A stretch of 10,577 nucleotides of DNA. Origin: Willaertia magna (Eukaryota; Heterolobosea; Eutetramitea; Acrasida; Naegleriidae). The stretch spans positions 1 to 10,577 of the forward strand of contig CADWAF010000677.1 in the NCBI GenBank assembly GCA_902984215.1, read 5' to 3'. Under the pieces are notes generated by a model. It saw nothing but the letters and a program-made list of their open reading frames with translations, searched no databases and was not told the origin of the DNA. The position numbers and the translations under genes were made by a program. Positions 1 to 7,972 of this stretch are shown piece after piece. The stretch's first letter is position 1. Each line of letters starts with the position of its first letter.

Positions 1-16
1 ATTGTTATAATTATTT

Positions 17-22
17 TTTATT
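17..22 (-). terminator. Putative poly(A) signal of the F-box-like gene
   Basis: Read on the minus strand this is AATAAA, about 33 nt past the TAA stop of the gene ending at 55, inside T/A-rich DNA. That distance and motif suit a eukaryotic cleavage/polyadenylation signal. In DNA this A+T-rich the hexamer also occurs by chance, so the call rests on its position. Confidence 0.4.
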
Positions 23-54
23 ATTACAATATTAAAAATACAAATTTAAATAAA

Positions 55-2322
55 TTAAAATAATTCAAACATTCCAATCCATTCTAAATAAGAATTATAT
101 AAAATTACAATAGTTGATTGAAAATTCATTTCAATAATTTCTTCTAAATGTACAACATAACATACTAATTCACTTTCTATATTTATTCTACAATTTAAAT
201 TATTATTTTCTATATTTGTTGTATTATTATCATTTACAAAATAATTTAATAATAAATATCTAAAACAATCTAAAAAATTAATATTCCATTTTTGTTTAAA
301 AATATTTAATTTTGAAATGTATTTTTTAAATAAAGATTGTAATGATATTTTTTTAATTTTAAAATTATATTCTCTATAATTATTTATTTTATTAAATTTA
401 AATAAATTTCTTAAATCAATTAAAACATCTTCTCTAAAAATAGAAATTAAATATTCATATTCAAATAAATCAATAATTTGAAAACAATCAAATAAAGTAA
501 TATTTTCCATTTTTAATAAAATTTTATTTAATTTTAAATAATTTTTAGAATTTTCATCTAATAAATAAAAATAATTAAATTGAGTCCATATTTTACAAAT
601 TTGTCTCCAATTACCAAATTTATATAATTTATTTAATTGACTTTTTAAAGATAAATTTAAATTTTCATTCCTAAAATAGTAAATACAAATATTTTTCCAT
701 AATTCTTCATTTTTAATTAAATTACTATAAATAGATTTACATGTACATAAACATGATCTTACCATATTTAGAGAAAATGCTCTAAAACTAAAAATAGTAT
801 TCCATTCTTTATTTCCTAATTTATTAATTCTTAAAATATCATTTTCTGTTACAAAATTTTTTAATAAATTTTTAATTTTTAAATTATTTTCATCAATTAT
901 AGAAATTATATTATTTAAATTTAAAATATTAATTTTATTTTTATTTTTAAAATTTATAAAATTATAATCTTTTAAATTTTCAATAAAAAATGAAATTATT
1001 GTAAAGTTTGAAGTTCTAATGGCATCAAATAAAAAATGTTCTAAATTTGGTAAATATAATTTACAATTTTCAATTGTTAAATTTAAATCGTTATTATTTA
1101 AAATATAATTTAATATTCCAATAGAATCTATTTTTGGAATTTTATTATATTTTATTTTTTTAAAATAAATTTGATCTTTAATTATTGTAAAAGAAAATCT
1201 TTTATTGTCAACTGGAATATTGTCAAGTGTATTGTCAACTGTTGTGACATAATTGTCAAGTGGAAGATTACCAAATATGTCAGATAATAAACAAATAAAA
1301 TAAACATTAAATGATGTTTGTTCTAAAATGGAATCATCATATTTAGCATTTTCTAATTTAGAAAATAAATTACAATAAGCATTACATTTTTTAATAAAAT
1401 TATTTAAATTTGTATTTTGTAAAGTATTTTGTAAACTACTTAAATAAATTAAATTACTATATTTATTATAAACTTTCCATAAATGTTCATTATAAAAATT
1501 ATTCCAAATATTTTCATCACTTACTAAATAAGGTTTAATTAAAATACAAAATAATAAAAATGGATAATTATTTATAAAATTAAAAATTGGAAATGTTTTT
1601 AAAATTTCCATTTTTAGTTCAGAATCTTTTTTCTTTTTCTTTAAATGGAATTTTGTAACGTTAATTAAAAATGGAATTAAAAAGGAAATATTTAAACAAA
1701 AATGTTTATTATTATTTAAATAATATTCAAATAATCCTTTTATAGAAATTTCAATTTTAAATAAATTACTATTTTTAGAAAATGTTAAATGTTCATTCAT
1801 TTGTTGTAAAATTTTAAATAAAACTTTACAATTTCCATTTTCAGAAATATTTTCTAAAAAATAATTTTGTAAATAATTTATTGTAATATAATTATTTATA
1901 AATGGTTTAATTATAAATCCAAATAAAGAAATTATATAATTTATTTTTTTTCCATTTTTATTATTTAATTTATTATTATTATTTATTTGAATAAATAATT
2001 TAGAATCAATTCCAAATAAAGAAAATTCTTTACATAAAATAATCTTCATTTGTAAATGAAAATTTTTAATTAATTTTTGAAAATGTGAAATTTCATTTTC
2101 ACTACTTCCACTTATAGTATTTTCATATTGTTTATTGGATTGTTGAGATATTTCACTTGTTGTTGTAGTTGTTAGGAAAGTGTAATCATTAGAGATGGAT
2201 GAACCACCTGATTCTAAAAGAGAGAGACTTGATAGGAATTTGGATTGTTGATCTTGTTTGTCATCATCTTCATTGAAATCATTGTTGTAGCTGTTGAAAT
2301 GGGGAATGGTTGATCGGAGCAT
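55..2322 (-). CDS. F-box-like protein, 755 aa, Asn/Lys-rich
   Basis: The likely role is substrate adaptor of an SCF-type ubiquitin ligase. This is inferred from a segment at about residues 505-548 that follows the F-box pattern: EWNTIFSF, then VRSCLCTCKSIYSNL, then ELWKNICIYYF, with Trp507 and Trp542. A short region ending GNWRQICKIW follows, as often seen after F-boxes ('W..iy..w'). The rest is not recognised. The N-terminus (about 1-90) is low-complexity, with acidic Asp/Glu, Gln and a Thr run. Asn runs and a five-Lys run occur further in. The C-terminal 200 residues look alpha-helical and hydrophobic. No signal peptide is seen. The start is the ATG at 2320-2322. The frame stays open 13 codons upstream, but only to a TTG, and the 12-nt A tract there would encode four lysines, so it is read as leader. 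The gene lies 334 bp downstream of the FAM91 gene on the same strand. The coding call is strong and the family call moderate. Confidence 0.72.
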   Translation of the reverse strand: MLRSTIPHFNSYNNDFNEDDDKQDQQSKFLSSLSLLESGGSSISNDYTFLTTTTTSEISQQSNKQYENTISGSSENEISHFQKLIKNFHLQMKIILCKEFSLFGIDSKLFIQINNNNKLNNKNGKKINYIISLFGFIIKPFINNYITINYLQNYFLENISENGNCKVLFKILQQMNEHLTFSKNSNLFKIEISIKGLFEYYLNNNKHFCLNISFLIPFLINVTKFHLKKKKKDSELKMEILKTFPIFNFINNYPFLLFCILIKPYLVSDENIWNNFYNEHLWKVYNKYSNLIYLSSLQNTLQNTNLNNFIKKCNAYCNLFSKLENAKYDDSILEQTSFNVYFICLLSDIFGNLPLDNYVTTVDNTLDNIPVDNKRFSFTIIKDQIYFKKIKYNKIPKIDSIGILNYILNNNDLNLTIENCKLYLPNLEHFLFDAIRTSNFTIISFFIENLKDYNFINFKNKNKINILNLNNIISIIDENNLKIKNLLKNFVTENDILRINKLGNKEWNTIFSFRAFSLNMVRSCLCTCKSIYSNLIKNEELWKNICIYYFRNENLNLSLKSQLNKLYKFGNWRQICKIWTQFNYFYLLDENSKNYLKLNKILLKMENITLFDCFQIIDLFEYEYLISIFREDVLIDLRNLFKFNKINNYREYNFKIKKISLQSLFKKYISKLNIFKQKWNINFLDCFRYLLLNYFVNDNNTTNIENNNLNCRINIESELVCYVVHLEEIIEMNFQSTIVILYNSYLEWIGMFELF
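1204..1259. repeat. Cluster of four ATTGTCAA octamers inside the F-box-like gene
   Basis: ATTGTCAA occurs at 1204, 1219, 1231 and 1252. On the coding strand it reads TTGACAAT and encodes repeated (V/L)DN, in the peptide LPLDNYVTTVDNTLDNIPVD at about residues 353-372. The stretch is richer in G and C than the surrounding gene and looks like an inserted low-complexity island. The 20-bp core at 1231-1250 recurs with two mismatches in the FAM91 gene. Confidence 0.7.
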
Positions 2323-2540
2323 TTTTTTTTTTTTATGAAATTTTGAAGGGAGGACCAGCAATGATTGTTAGTTATTGGTGGTTTTTTGTTGTTGCGTTAA
2401 TGCAAGAGGATGAAATGAATGATGGATAAAAGAGTGTTTTGGTTTTGTTTGGTGGAAGAACTCACTGGTATGTAGGTGAGGGTGTTTGATAGTTAAAGTG
2501 AATGATGATGAGTGAAGTGGGTAATTACAAAACAGTAGAT
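2323..2540 (-). promoter_or_regulatory. Leader/promoter region of the F-box-like gene, with A tract at the start codon
   Basis: Twelve A residues (2323-2334 on the minus strand) directly precede the ATG. The next 200 nt upstream are C-rich on the coding strand, with CATCATCATTC-like and CACC-rich runs, and clearly less A+T-rich than the genes or other spacers. This asymmetry matches the leader of the neighbouring FAM91 gene, which suggests a shared leader style in this genome. I found no convincing TATA box here. No ORF of note is present in this stretch. Confidence 0.45.
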
Positions 2541-2573
2541 CAATACCTAAATATTTTACTGCTAATGGGTATT

Positions 2574-2579
2574 TTTATT
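2574..2579 (-). terminator. Putative poly(A) signal of the FAM91 gene
   Basis: AATAAA on the minus strand, about 78 nt past the TAA stop at 2657-2659, within the spacer between the two genes. If it is used, the FAM91 transcript ends before the leader of the next gene. That would argue for separate transcripts rather than one read-through unit. Confidence 0.4.
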
Positions 2580-2628
2580 TTAATTAATTACATCTATCAT
2601 TATTATAATGAAATACATCATGTAATTA

Positions 2629-2655
2629 TATAAATGAATATAAATGAATATAAAT
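2629..2655. repeat. 10-bp tandem repeat just after the FAM91 stop codon
   Basis: TAAATGAATA is present twice in exact tandem at 2631-2650, with a partial third unit (TAAAT) at 2651-2655 and two matching bases in front. It lies in the 3' untranslated region of the FAM91 gene, directly behind the stop. It is probably a slippage-type minisatellite. Confidence 0.8.
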
Positions 2656-2656
2656 T

Positions 2657-5338
2657 TTAAAATCTATAATCTTCAATAGTTGTTCCATTAAAATAAATTG
2701 TTTTAGATGGATAAATTACATCTCCATTACTTCCAATAATATCTACTAATCCATCCATTTCATTATCATTCTTATTATCATTACTACCATTCTTATCATT
2801 TAATGAATTATTTAATGAATTATTTAATGAATTATTTAATGAATTATTTAATGAATTATTTCTTTTAATAAATAATAAAAATTCTTTACACATTAAATTC
2901 ATATTATTTGTATGTTTTTGTAAATTTTCTTCACTAAATAAATTATTTCTAATAATTACATCACATACTCTATTATTTATTTCAAATGAATTTAATGGAA
3001 TACCAAAATATAAATCTAATGGTAATATTATATTTTTACTATTTTTAGAATTATTATTTAATTTAATCATTTTAACACTACCAAATGAATAATCTAAATG
3101 TAATTTATCATTTAATTTATTCATTATATTTTCAATTTGATTTAAATCATCTTCTGTTAATTCTAAATTAGTTGTATTATTGTCAACATTTGTGACATTT
3201 TCATCTTCATTATTATTGACAACACTGTCAACTATTAATTCCATTACATTTTCATCATCAAGTACAAAATTCTTTTCTTCTTCTTTATTTTCTTCTTCAT
3301 TCTTTTCAATATTCTTTCCATTTATAGTATTATTATTATTATTAATATTAAAATAATTTCTTTCAAATGGAAAAGGTACATCAAATGTATTATTTTCATG
3401 TGAATGTTCATCAACTAATTGTAATAAAAATGGTGATGTCAATAATGATTCATTTAATACTTGTAATAATATTTTAGTATGTACTGCATATGGTTCTTGA
3501 TCCCATCCACTTAACATTACTTTATTATTATCTATTTGATTATTTATAGTGTTATGATTTAAAAATAAATTTGGTAATTTCCTAATACGTTGACCTCTAA
3601 CGAATAAGATTGAAGTTGGACCTAATTGACAAGATGAAAATACAAATAGTTTAAACCATGGTGATGATACGTGAGGTAATGGTGGACCATAAAAATGATA
3701 TAATACATTACGTGATTGTGATTGTAATACTAATTGTGATTCAGTTGATTGTAATGATAAATTATTATTTTGTAAATTATAAATTGGTAAATTTAAAGCT
3801 TTACTTGAAATTGGAGCAGTTGTAATTAAAATTGAATAATTCATTTCTAATATTCTATTTTTAGTACCATTATCTAAATTATTTAAACTTTCACATCTAA
3901 TCATATCTATACCACCATCTGAATTATTTAAATTAAAATGTTTATTATATCTTAAAAATCTTAAAGTATTTCTTAAAGTGATTGCATGAGTATAATATTT
4001 TAATGCTTCTCCTTCATTTTCTAATGGTGGATTGACTTTATCTAATTCAGATAAAAATTCATCTAAAATTTCATTTTGCATTTTACCAACTTCAAATAAG
4101 GTAACTGCATGAGTTTTTAAACCCTCCGCTAAATTACCCATCATTAAATAAGCAGTTAAACTACTATCAAATAAGAATCCAATTCTTTTCTTTTTAGTTT
4201 CATCTAAAAATGTATTTTTTAATTGGTCTACTCTATCATTCATTTCTTCATTTGTAAAAGAAGAATCATTTACTTGTAAATCTGAATGATATTCATCAAT
4301 AGCCAATTGCCATGAATGTCTAAATTGATCTTCTGATTGGTCATTTATATTTTTAGGTTTCTTTAATTTCTTTTTAGCAAAACCCAATCGACAACATACA
4401 CTCACTGCAGATTTAATCATTGCTTCATCTACTTGTAAAATAGTAGATAATTCTTTAACAGAAGTACGTTCATCTAAAGTAACTAAAATGTCATACAATA
4501 ATTTTTCAAAATGATCATTTGGAGTACGATTCATAATAAAACCTTTTAAAGGAGGTATTACTATATAATCATCACTATAAATAGGTACATGAAAATGTAT
4601 TAAACCCTTTCTATAAATAGATAATAAATCTCCATAAGGTATTTTACATGCTAAAATCTTTCCTTCATTCTTTATTTGAGCAATAGCTAATATTTCATCT
4701 GGAGATAAAGTATTATAAATTTTAATAAAATCTTGTTGAGGTAATGGAAATAAATCAACAATCCACCAATAATCTATTTTAGTATCAATTGGTTGATTAG
4801 GTAATTGTTCTCTTAAAATAGATTTATTAAATCTCCATTGCCATTTCTTACTTCTAACTTTATTCATAATATCTATATATTGATTACGTCCTATACCCAT
4901 CAATCTATTTACATCAGCTGCTGTAAAATTAGGTAAAATATCATATGACTTTTCATTCTTCATGATGGTATAAACCATTTCAGAATAGAATTGAAATGGA
5001 AGAATAGATAATTCATTAATAATAATATCTGAATATTGATATGGAAATAATCTTAAATTATTTCTTAAATAATCAATCATTTCTAAATAATAATTATTTT
5101 TATTTTGAAAATGTTGTACAGGTGATTGTTCATAATTTAATTGTCTTTCCATGGAATATTCCTTTACAAATTTCTCAAATAATTGTTTATTACTACCTAA
5201 TACTTCTTTAATATCATTAGGTAATTGTTCCCATGGTTGATTTACATAGGTTTCTATTATTTCTGTTAATGCACCTGTATTGGTTAGTGAAGTAGATGAG
5301 GATAGGTTGGATGATGATGAATTGGTGGTGGTGGCCAT
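2657..5338 (-). CDS. FAM91A1: FAM91 family protein (FAM91A1 homologue), 893 aa
   Basis: FAM91A1 proteins work with WDR11 and TBC1D23 in capturing endosome-derived vesicles at the trans-Golgi; that role is family knowledge, not read from this DNA. The family call is strong. The FAM91 N-terminal domain spans roughly residues 25-330, with YLRNNLRLFPYQYSD, EKSYDILPNFTAADVNRLMG, MGIGRNQYIDIMNK (147-160), IPPLKGFIMNRT and SVCCRLGFAKKK. The C-terminal domain starts near RIGFLFDSSLTAYLMMGN (from 385), followed by HAVTLFEVGK, HAITLRNTLRFLRYNK, HVSSPWFKLFVF, RIRKLPNLF, VPFPFE (654-659) and LYFGIP (about 776-781). Length is slightly above the human protein because of a Ser/Thr/Asn-rich N-terminus, an acidic Glu/Asp/Asn insert (about 672-735) and an Asn-Asn-Ser-Leu repeat near the C-terminus. 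No signal peptide or membrane segment is evident. The ATG at 5336-5338 is preceded by nine A residues, as at its neighbour. It is uninterrupted and intronless, so probably functional. Confidence 0.95.
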   Translation of the reverse strand: MATTTNSSSSNLSSSTSLTNTGALTEIIETYVNQPWEQLPNDIKEVLGSNKQLFEKFVKEYSMERQLNYEQSPVQHFQNKNNYYLEMIDYLRNNLRLFPYQYSDIIINELSILPFQFYSEMVYTIMKNEKSYDILPNFTAADVNRLMGIGRNQYIDIMNKVRSKKWQWRFNKSILREQLPNQPIDTKIDYWWIVDLFPLPQQDFIKIYNTLSPDEILAIAQIKNEGKILACKIPYGDLLSIYRKGLIHFHVPIYSDDYIVIPPLKGFIMNRTPNDHFEKLLYDILVTLDERTSVKELSTILQVDEAMIKSAVSVCCRLGFAKKKLKKPKNINDQSEDQFRHSWQLAIDEYHSDLQVNDSSFTNEEMNDRVDQLKNTFLDETKKKRIGFLFDSSLTAYLMMGNLAEGLKTHAVTLFEVGKMQNEILDEFLSELDKVNPPLENEGEALKYYTHAITLRNTLRFLRYNKHFNLNNSDGGIDMIRCESLNNLDNGTKNRILEMNYSILITTAPISSKALNLPIYNLQNNNLSLQSTESQLVLQSQSRNVLYHFYGPPLPHVSSPWFKLFVFSSCQLGPTSILFVRGQRIRKLPNLFLNHNTINNQIDNNKVMLSGWDQEPYAVHTKILLQVLNESLLTSPFLLQLVDEHSHENNTFDVPFPFERNYFNINNNNNTINGKNIEKNEEENKEEEKNFVLDDENVMELIVDSVVNNNEDENVTNVDNNTTNLELTEDDLNQIENIMNKLNDKLHLDYSFGSVKMIKLNNNSKNSKNIILPLDLYFGIPLNSFEINNRVCDVIIRNNLFSEENLQKHTNNMNLMCKEFLLFIKRNNSLNNSLNNSLNNSLNNSLNDKNGSNDNKNDNEMDGLVDIIGSNGDVIYPSKTIYFNGTTIEDYRF
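2801..2860. repeat. Five exact 12-bp tandem repeats in the FAM91 coding sequence
   Basis: The unit TAATGAATTATT is repeated five times without a mismatch. It encodes five Asn-Asn-Ser-Leu blocks at about residues 827-846. Because the unit is a multiple of three, copy changes keep the frame. The exact identity suggests recent expansion and likely length variation between individuals. Confidence 0.95.
3179..3232. repeat. Second TTGACA/TGTCAA cluster, inside the FAM91 acidic insert
   Basis: The 20-mer at 3179-3198 matches 1231-1250 of the other gene at 18 of 20 positions. An inverted pair, TTGACA and TGTCAA with a 4-nt spacer, follows at 3216-3231. Together they encode DSVVNNNEDENVTNVDNN (about residues 702-720), which lies in a family-variable insert between conserved blocks. 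Confidence 0.7.
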
Positions 5339-5540
5339 TTTTTTTTTAAAAAAATATTATTTTGATTATTATTGTTTGGACTGTGTGAATTGGAATGGAT
5401 GGTAGGGGATGGATCAGATTCCGGCCAATTCTTCGATTCTGTTTTGATGTATCTTTTTTTATAGCTGTTGCATCATCGAGGTAATACTTGGTACTAAGAC
5501 TCGCATGTATCAAAACTGACAGTTTTAAATAATTTATATA
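5339..5540 (-). promoter_or_regulatory. Promoter and leader region of the FAM91 gene
   Basis: On the minus strand a TATA-like box, TATAAAAAAA, lies at 5463-5454, about 115-125 nt upstream of the ATG. It is followed by a C-rich leader with CATCC runs and then nine A residues (5347-5339) touching the start codon. The region from about 5370 to 5530 is the least A+T-rich part of the window outside genes. This fits a core promoter with a short unspliced leader. The box is identified by sequence and position only. Confidence 0.5.
5512..5526. repeat. Perfect 7-bp inverted repeat at the edge of the gene-bearing DNA
   Basis: AAAACTG-A-CAGTTTT is a perfect palindrome with a one-base centre, just upstream of the FAM91 promoter. 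Base composition drops sharply to nearly pure A+T to its right. It could be a protein-binding site in the promoter or the scarred end of an old insertion. Confidence 0.55.
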
Positions 5541-5819
5541 AGATTTACATAATTATTAAATAATTTATAAATTAATTTTTAAATGAATTTAATTTTTAAT
5601 ATTTTTTTTATATAATTATTTGAAAAGTAGTATGACAATATATATTTTTAATTAATTATTAATTTTTAATAGTAATTATTAAATTTATTTATATTTAATA
5701 ATTTAGTTAATAATATTAAATTAATTAAAAGACATTAAAATTTTATTATTAATTGAATTTTAAAGTATTTACAAAAATATTATTTTTATAATTTATTAAT
5801 TTTATTTTTTAATAATGAT
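5527..5819. other. A+T-rich spacer, no gene seen
   Basis: Almost pure A/T sequence, mostly TTTAAT, AATTATTAA and similar words. Stops are dense in all frames as far as I could read. There are no RNA-gene signatures and no clear promoter for the remnant that follows. Confidence 0.6.
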
Positions 5820-6279
5820 ATGCTTAAAATTTTTTTTAATTTAATATATAATCATCATTATTATAAATCTTTTTACAAAGTTTATGACTTAACTAAATTT
5901 ACACCTACACACCCAGGAGGTGATGTTGTTGCGCGTACTGCTAGAAGTAATGCAAATGTTGGATTTTATGATATTCAACATCCTAAAAGAGCCTTCGTTG
6001 AAATGGAAGATTGTAGAAAACAACAAGAAGCTGAAAGTAAATAAATGAAAAGTTGTAACTAATTTAGACGGTCAAGTTGTTACTGTAAAGGTACAATACT
6101 CTTTTGTTCAAACATTTTTACATTAAGATATGAATACCAATGAATTGGCAAATAAGCTTTCTATTTTAACAAAGTTAAAACATTAACAAGAAAATGCTGA
6201 AAATATTGATACTCTTGTTGAATGGAATAATAGATTTAATGATGAAATGAAAAGAGGATTTTTTATTGAGCTAAGTTAA
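5820..6279 (+). pseudogene. Degraded gene with a cytochrome b5-like heme-binding segment
   Basis: The frame at 5820-6044 contains KVYDLTKFTPTHPGGD and then GFYDIQHPKRA. These match the cytochrome b5 fold core: VYDLT.F, the heme-ligand His in HPGG, and the second His in F.D(I/V).H. The first strand of the domain (usually ending W.v..G before KVYDL) is missing. The codons before it look like non-coding A+T, so the ATG at 5820 may not be a real start and the preceding exon may be lost. After the TAA at 6042-6044 the protein-like reading resumes in another frame (6049-6276): KVVTNLDGQVVTVKVQYSF, then NELANKLSILTKLK, then LVEWNNRFNDEMKRGFFIEL, broken by TAA at 6124 and 6184 and ended by TAA at 6277. 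One frameshift and at least three in-frame TAA codons indicate a pseudogene. The second part was not assigned to a family. A + strand AATAAA follows at 6324-6329. Confidence 0.6.
5858..5883. repeat. Direct repeat, left copy, beside the cytochrome b5-like remnant
   Basis: The 18-mer TTATTATAAATCTTTTTA here recurs exactly at 6439-6456, followed in both copies by a near-match AAAGTTT. The two copies bracket the degraded gene about 580 bp apart. In this composition an 18-bp match is only mildly surprising. Confidence 0.4.
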
Positions 6280-7043
6280 AAAACCTTTAGCAGTAAAAGA
6301 TCTAATATATTTTTAATGTTATAAATAAATTATATAATATATAAATATATTATTATTTTTATTATTTTATATTAATATTTATTTACCTTTTTACTATTAA
6401 ATTAAAATTTTTTTAATTATAATATAATTAAATTTTTTTTATTATAAATCTTTTTAAAGTTTTTTAATTAAAAAGTATATAAATTTTACAATAATTTAAT
6501 TTATATAAAAATTAAAGAATTTTGAGTTAAAGTTTTTTAATATTATTTAATAAATTAATGTTTGGATTTAAAAAGTAAATGATATTTGTTTATTAATTTT
6601 AATAGTTTTGGTCATTTAATTAATTTTTAAATATTAATGATATATTACAAAAGGTTAATGTTTTAAATAATTTAATTATTGTTTTATATTATTTGAATGT
6701 TTATTTAAATTGATATTATTTCGAATAGTTATTGTTCGAATATAGATAATAATTAATTTATTGTTAACTTGAATTATTAATTGTCGACTTAAAATAATTA
6801 ATTATTTTGTTTATTGACTTAAACAAAATACTGATTGGCAGATTAAATTTTAATTGCTGGATAAAGTAAATTAATTATTAAAATTTATCTGTTAAGAATT
6901 TTTTGATATAGCTTATTGCTGTAAAGTAGTTTCTGATTTTCTAAAATGGATATTTAAAAGTAATAATATAACTGAGTACAAAAATTAAATATTTTTTGAA
7001 AATGTAATTTTATAATAAGTATTAGATTAAGTTAGATATTTTG
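6280..7043. other. A+T-rich DNA without a recognisable gene
   Basis: No frame here has fewer stops than the composition predicts. The stretch holds the right copy of the 18-bp direct repeat (6439-6456), the AATAAA at 6324 and two TTCGAATA words 15 bp apart near 6720-6742. The last stand out only because CG is so rare here. I see no RNA gene. Confidence 0.6.
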
Positions 7044-7244
7044 TTATATTATTCGTAATAAAACAGATATTAACCCATTAGAGTTTCTATAATATTTTAT
7101 GACAGTAAAGTTAAATTTTAAAACTTGTAAAGTTACTATGCTCTGTATAGTATATAATAATATATAAAATAAATATCTAATATTTTGATTTAAATTGAAA
7201 GACACCAATTTCATAATATATTTACAAATAATTTCATTATCCAA
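7044..7244 (-). other. Weak 66-codon open frame
   Basis: This minus-strand frame runs from a TTG directly after a TAA; the first ATG is ten codons in. The product would be a small Leu/Ile/Asn protein with LFYILLYTIQSIVTL as its most hydrophobic part, possibly one membrane segment. It has no recognised motif. The length is only moderately above chance for the composition. It could be a decayed exon like those further right, or noise. Confidence 0.2.
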
Positions 7245-7616
7245 TTACTTAAAAATTATTTTTAAAATTATTTTTCAAAAATAATTAAATAGACAAACAA
7301 GCTAAAATTCTATAGTTTTTTTAAAATAACTAAAACTTTAAACAATTTTCTATTGTTATCATTATAAATTATTTAAATAATAAATAAAAATTATTACAAA
7401 AAATTAATCAAAAATAAAACTGATAATAGAAAATTTAAAGAAAAAAATCTAATCCCTTATATGTAAATTTTAAACCATATTTAATTATAAATTCAAATAA
7501 TAATATTATAAATAAATTAATTCAATAAATATTAAAAAAAATTTGTGAAAAAATGAATATAAATATTATTTAAAAAGATAAAAATAATTGTTTTATAAAT
7601 GATAATAGATTAGTGC
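7245..7616. other. A+T-rich DNA without a recognisable gene
   Basis: Stops occur at or above the expected rate in the frames I read, mostly TAA. There are no repeats beyond simple A/T words, and no RNA genes. Confidence 0.55.
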
Positions 7617-7805
7617 TTAGGATTTTAACTGGTTAATATAAAAAAAAAACCCTGTTGAACTAGAAAAATAGTTGTAAATATATTTAAAATAACTTTTTGT
7701 TAAAACTTTTACATTTAAAGCACTAAAATCTATAATTTTATCAACATCCTTATAATCTTCACAATAAATTAGTTCATCATCTGAAATATTAAACAAAATA
7801 AAAAA
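7617..7805 (-). pseudogene. Exon-like fragment, minus strand, ending in TAA
   Basis: A 62-codon open frame with no ATG start. Its protein-like core is DDELIYCEDYKDVDKIIDFS, then ALNVKVLTKSYFKYIYNYF, then a TAA at 7617-7619. The acidic beginning is preceded by AATATTTCAG, a good splice acceptor, so the exon may start at 7780. Asp/Glu codons and somewhat higher G content set it apart from the flanks. No family was recognised. It lies on the same strand as the fragments at 7973 and 8238 and may be the last exon of the same decayed or divergent gene. No clear donor in the right phase joins it to the fragment at 7973. Confidence 0.4.
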
Positions 7806-7972
7806 TTAAAAACCACATAAGCTATATTTTATATTAATTATAAAAAATGCTTATTTGTAATTTTTAAATATATTTAATTTAATTTTATTGTCACTCTTTA
7901 CATATTATGATCTATAATTAAATGTTTTCTTTTTGTAATATATTTTTTATTGAAATTTTATGTATAATACTA

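Noticed and set aside
2323..2361. N-terminal extension of the F-box-like gene by 13 codons to 2361
   Set aside because: The extension begins at TTG, not ATG, and is mostly the A tract of the leader. The ATG at 2320-2322 is the first and best start.
5460..5520. Small structured RNA or tRNA, from CGAG...CTCG pairing
   Set aside because: No T-loop, anticodon arm, snRNA or spliced-leader signature was found; the pairing is short and the region fits a promoter.
6700..7600. Long plus-strand readings through this stretch that look protein-like when stops are ignored
   Set aside because: Stops occur at or above the rate expected from composition, with no open run that stands out.
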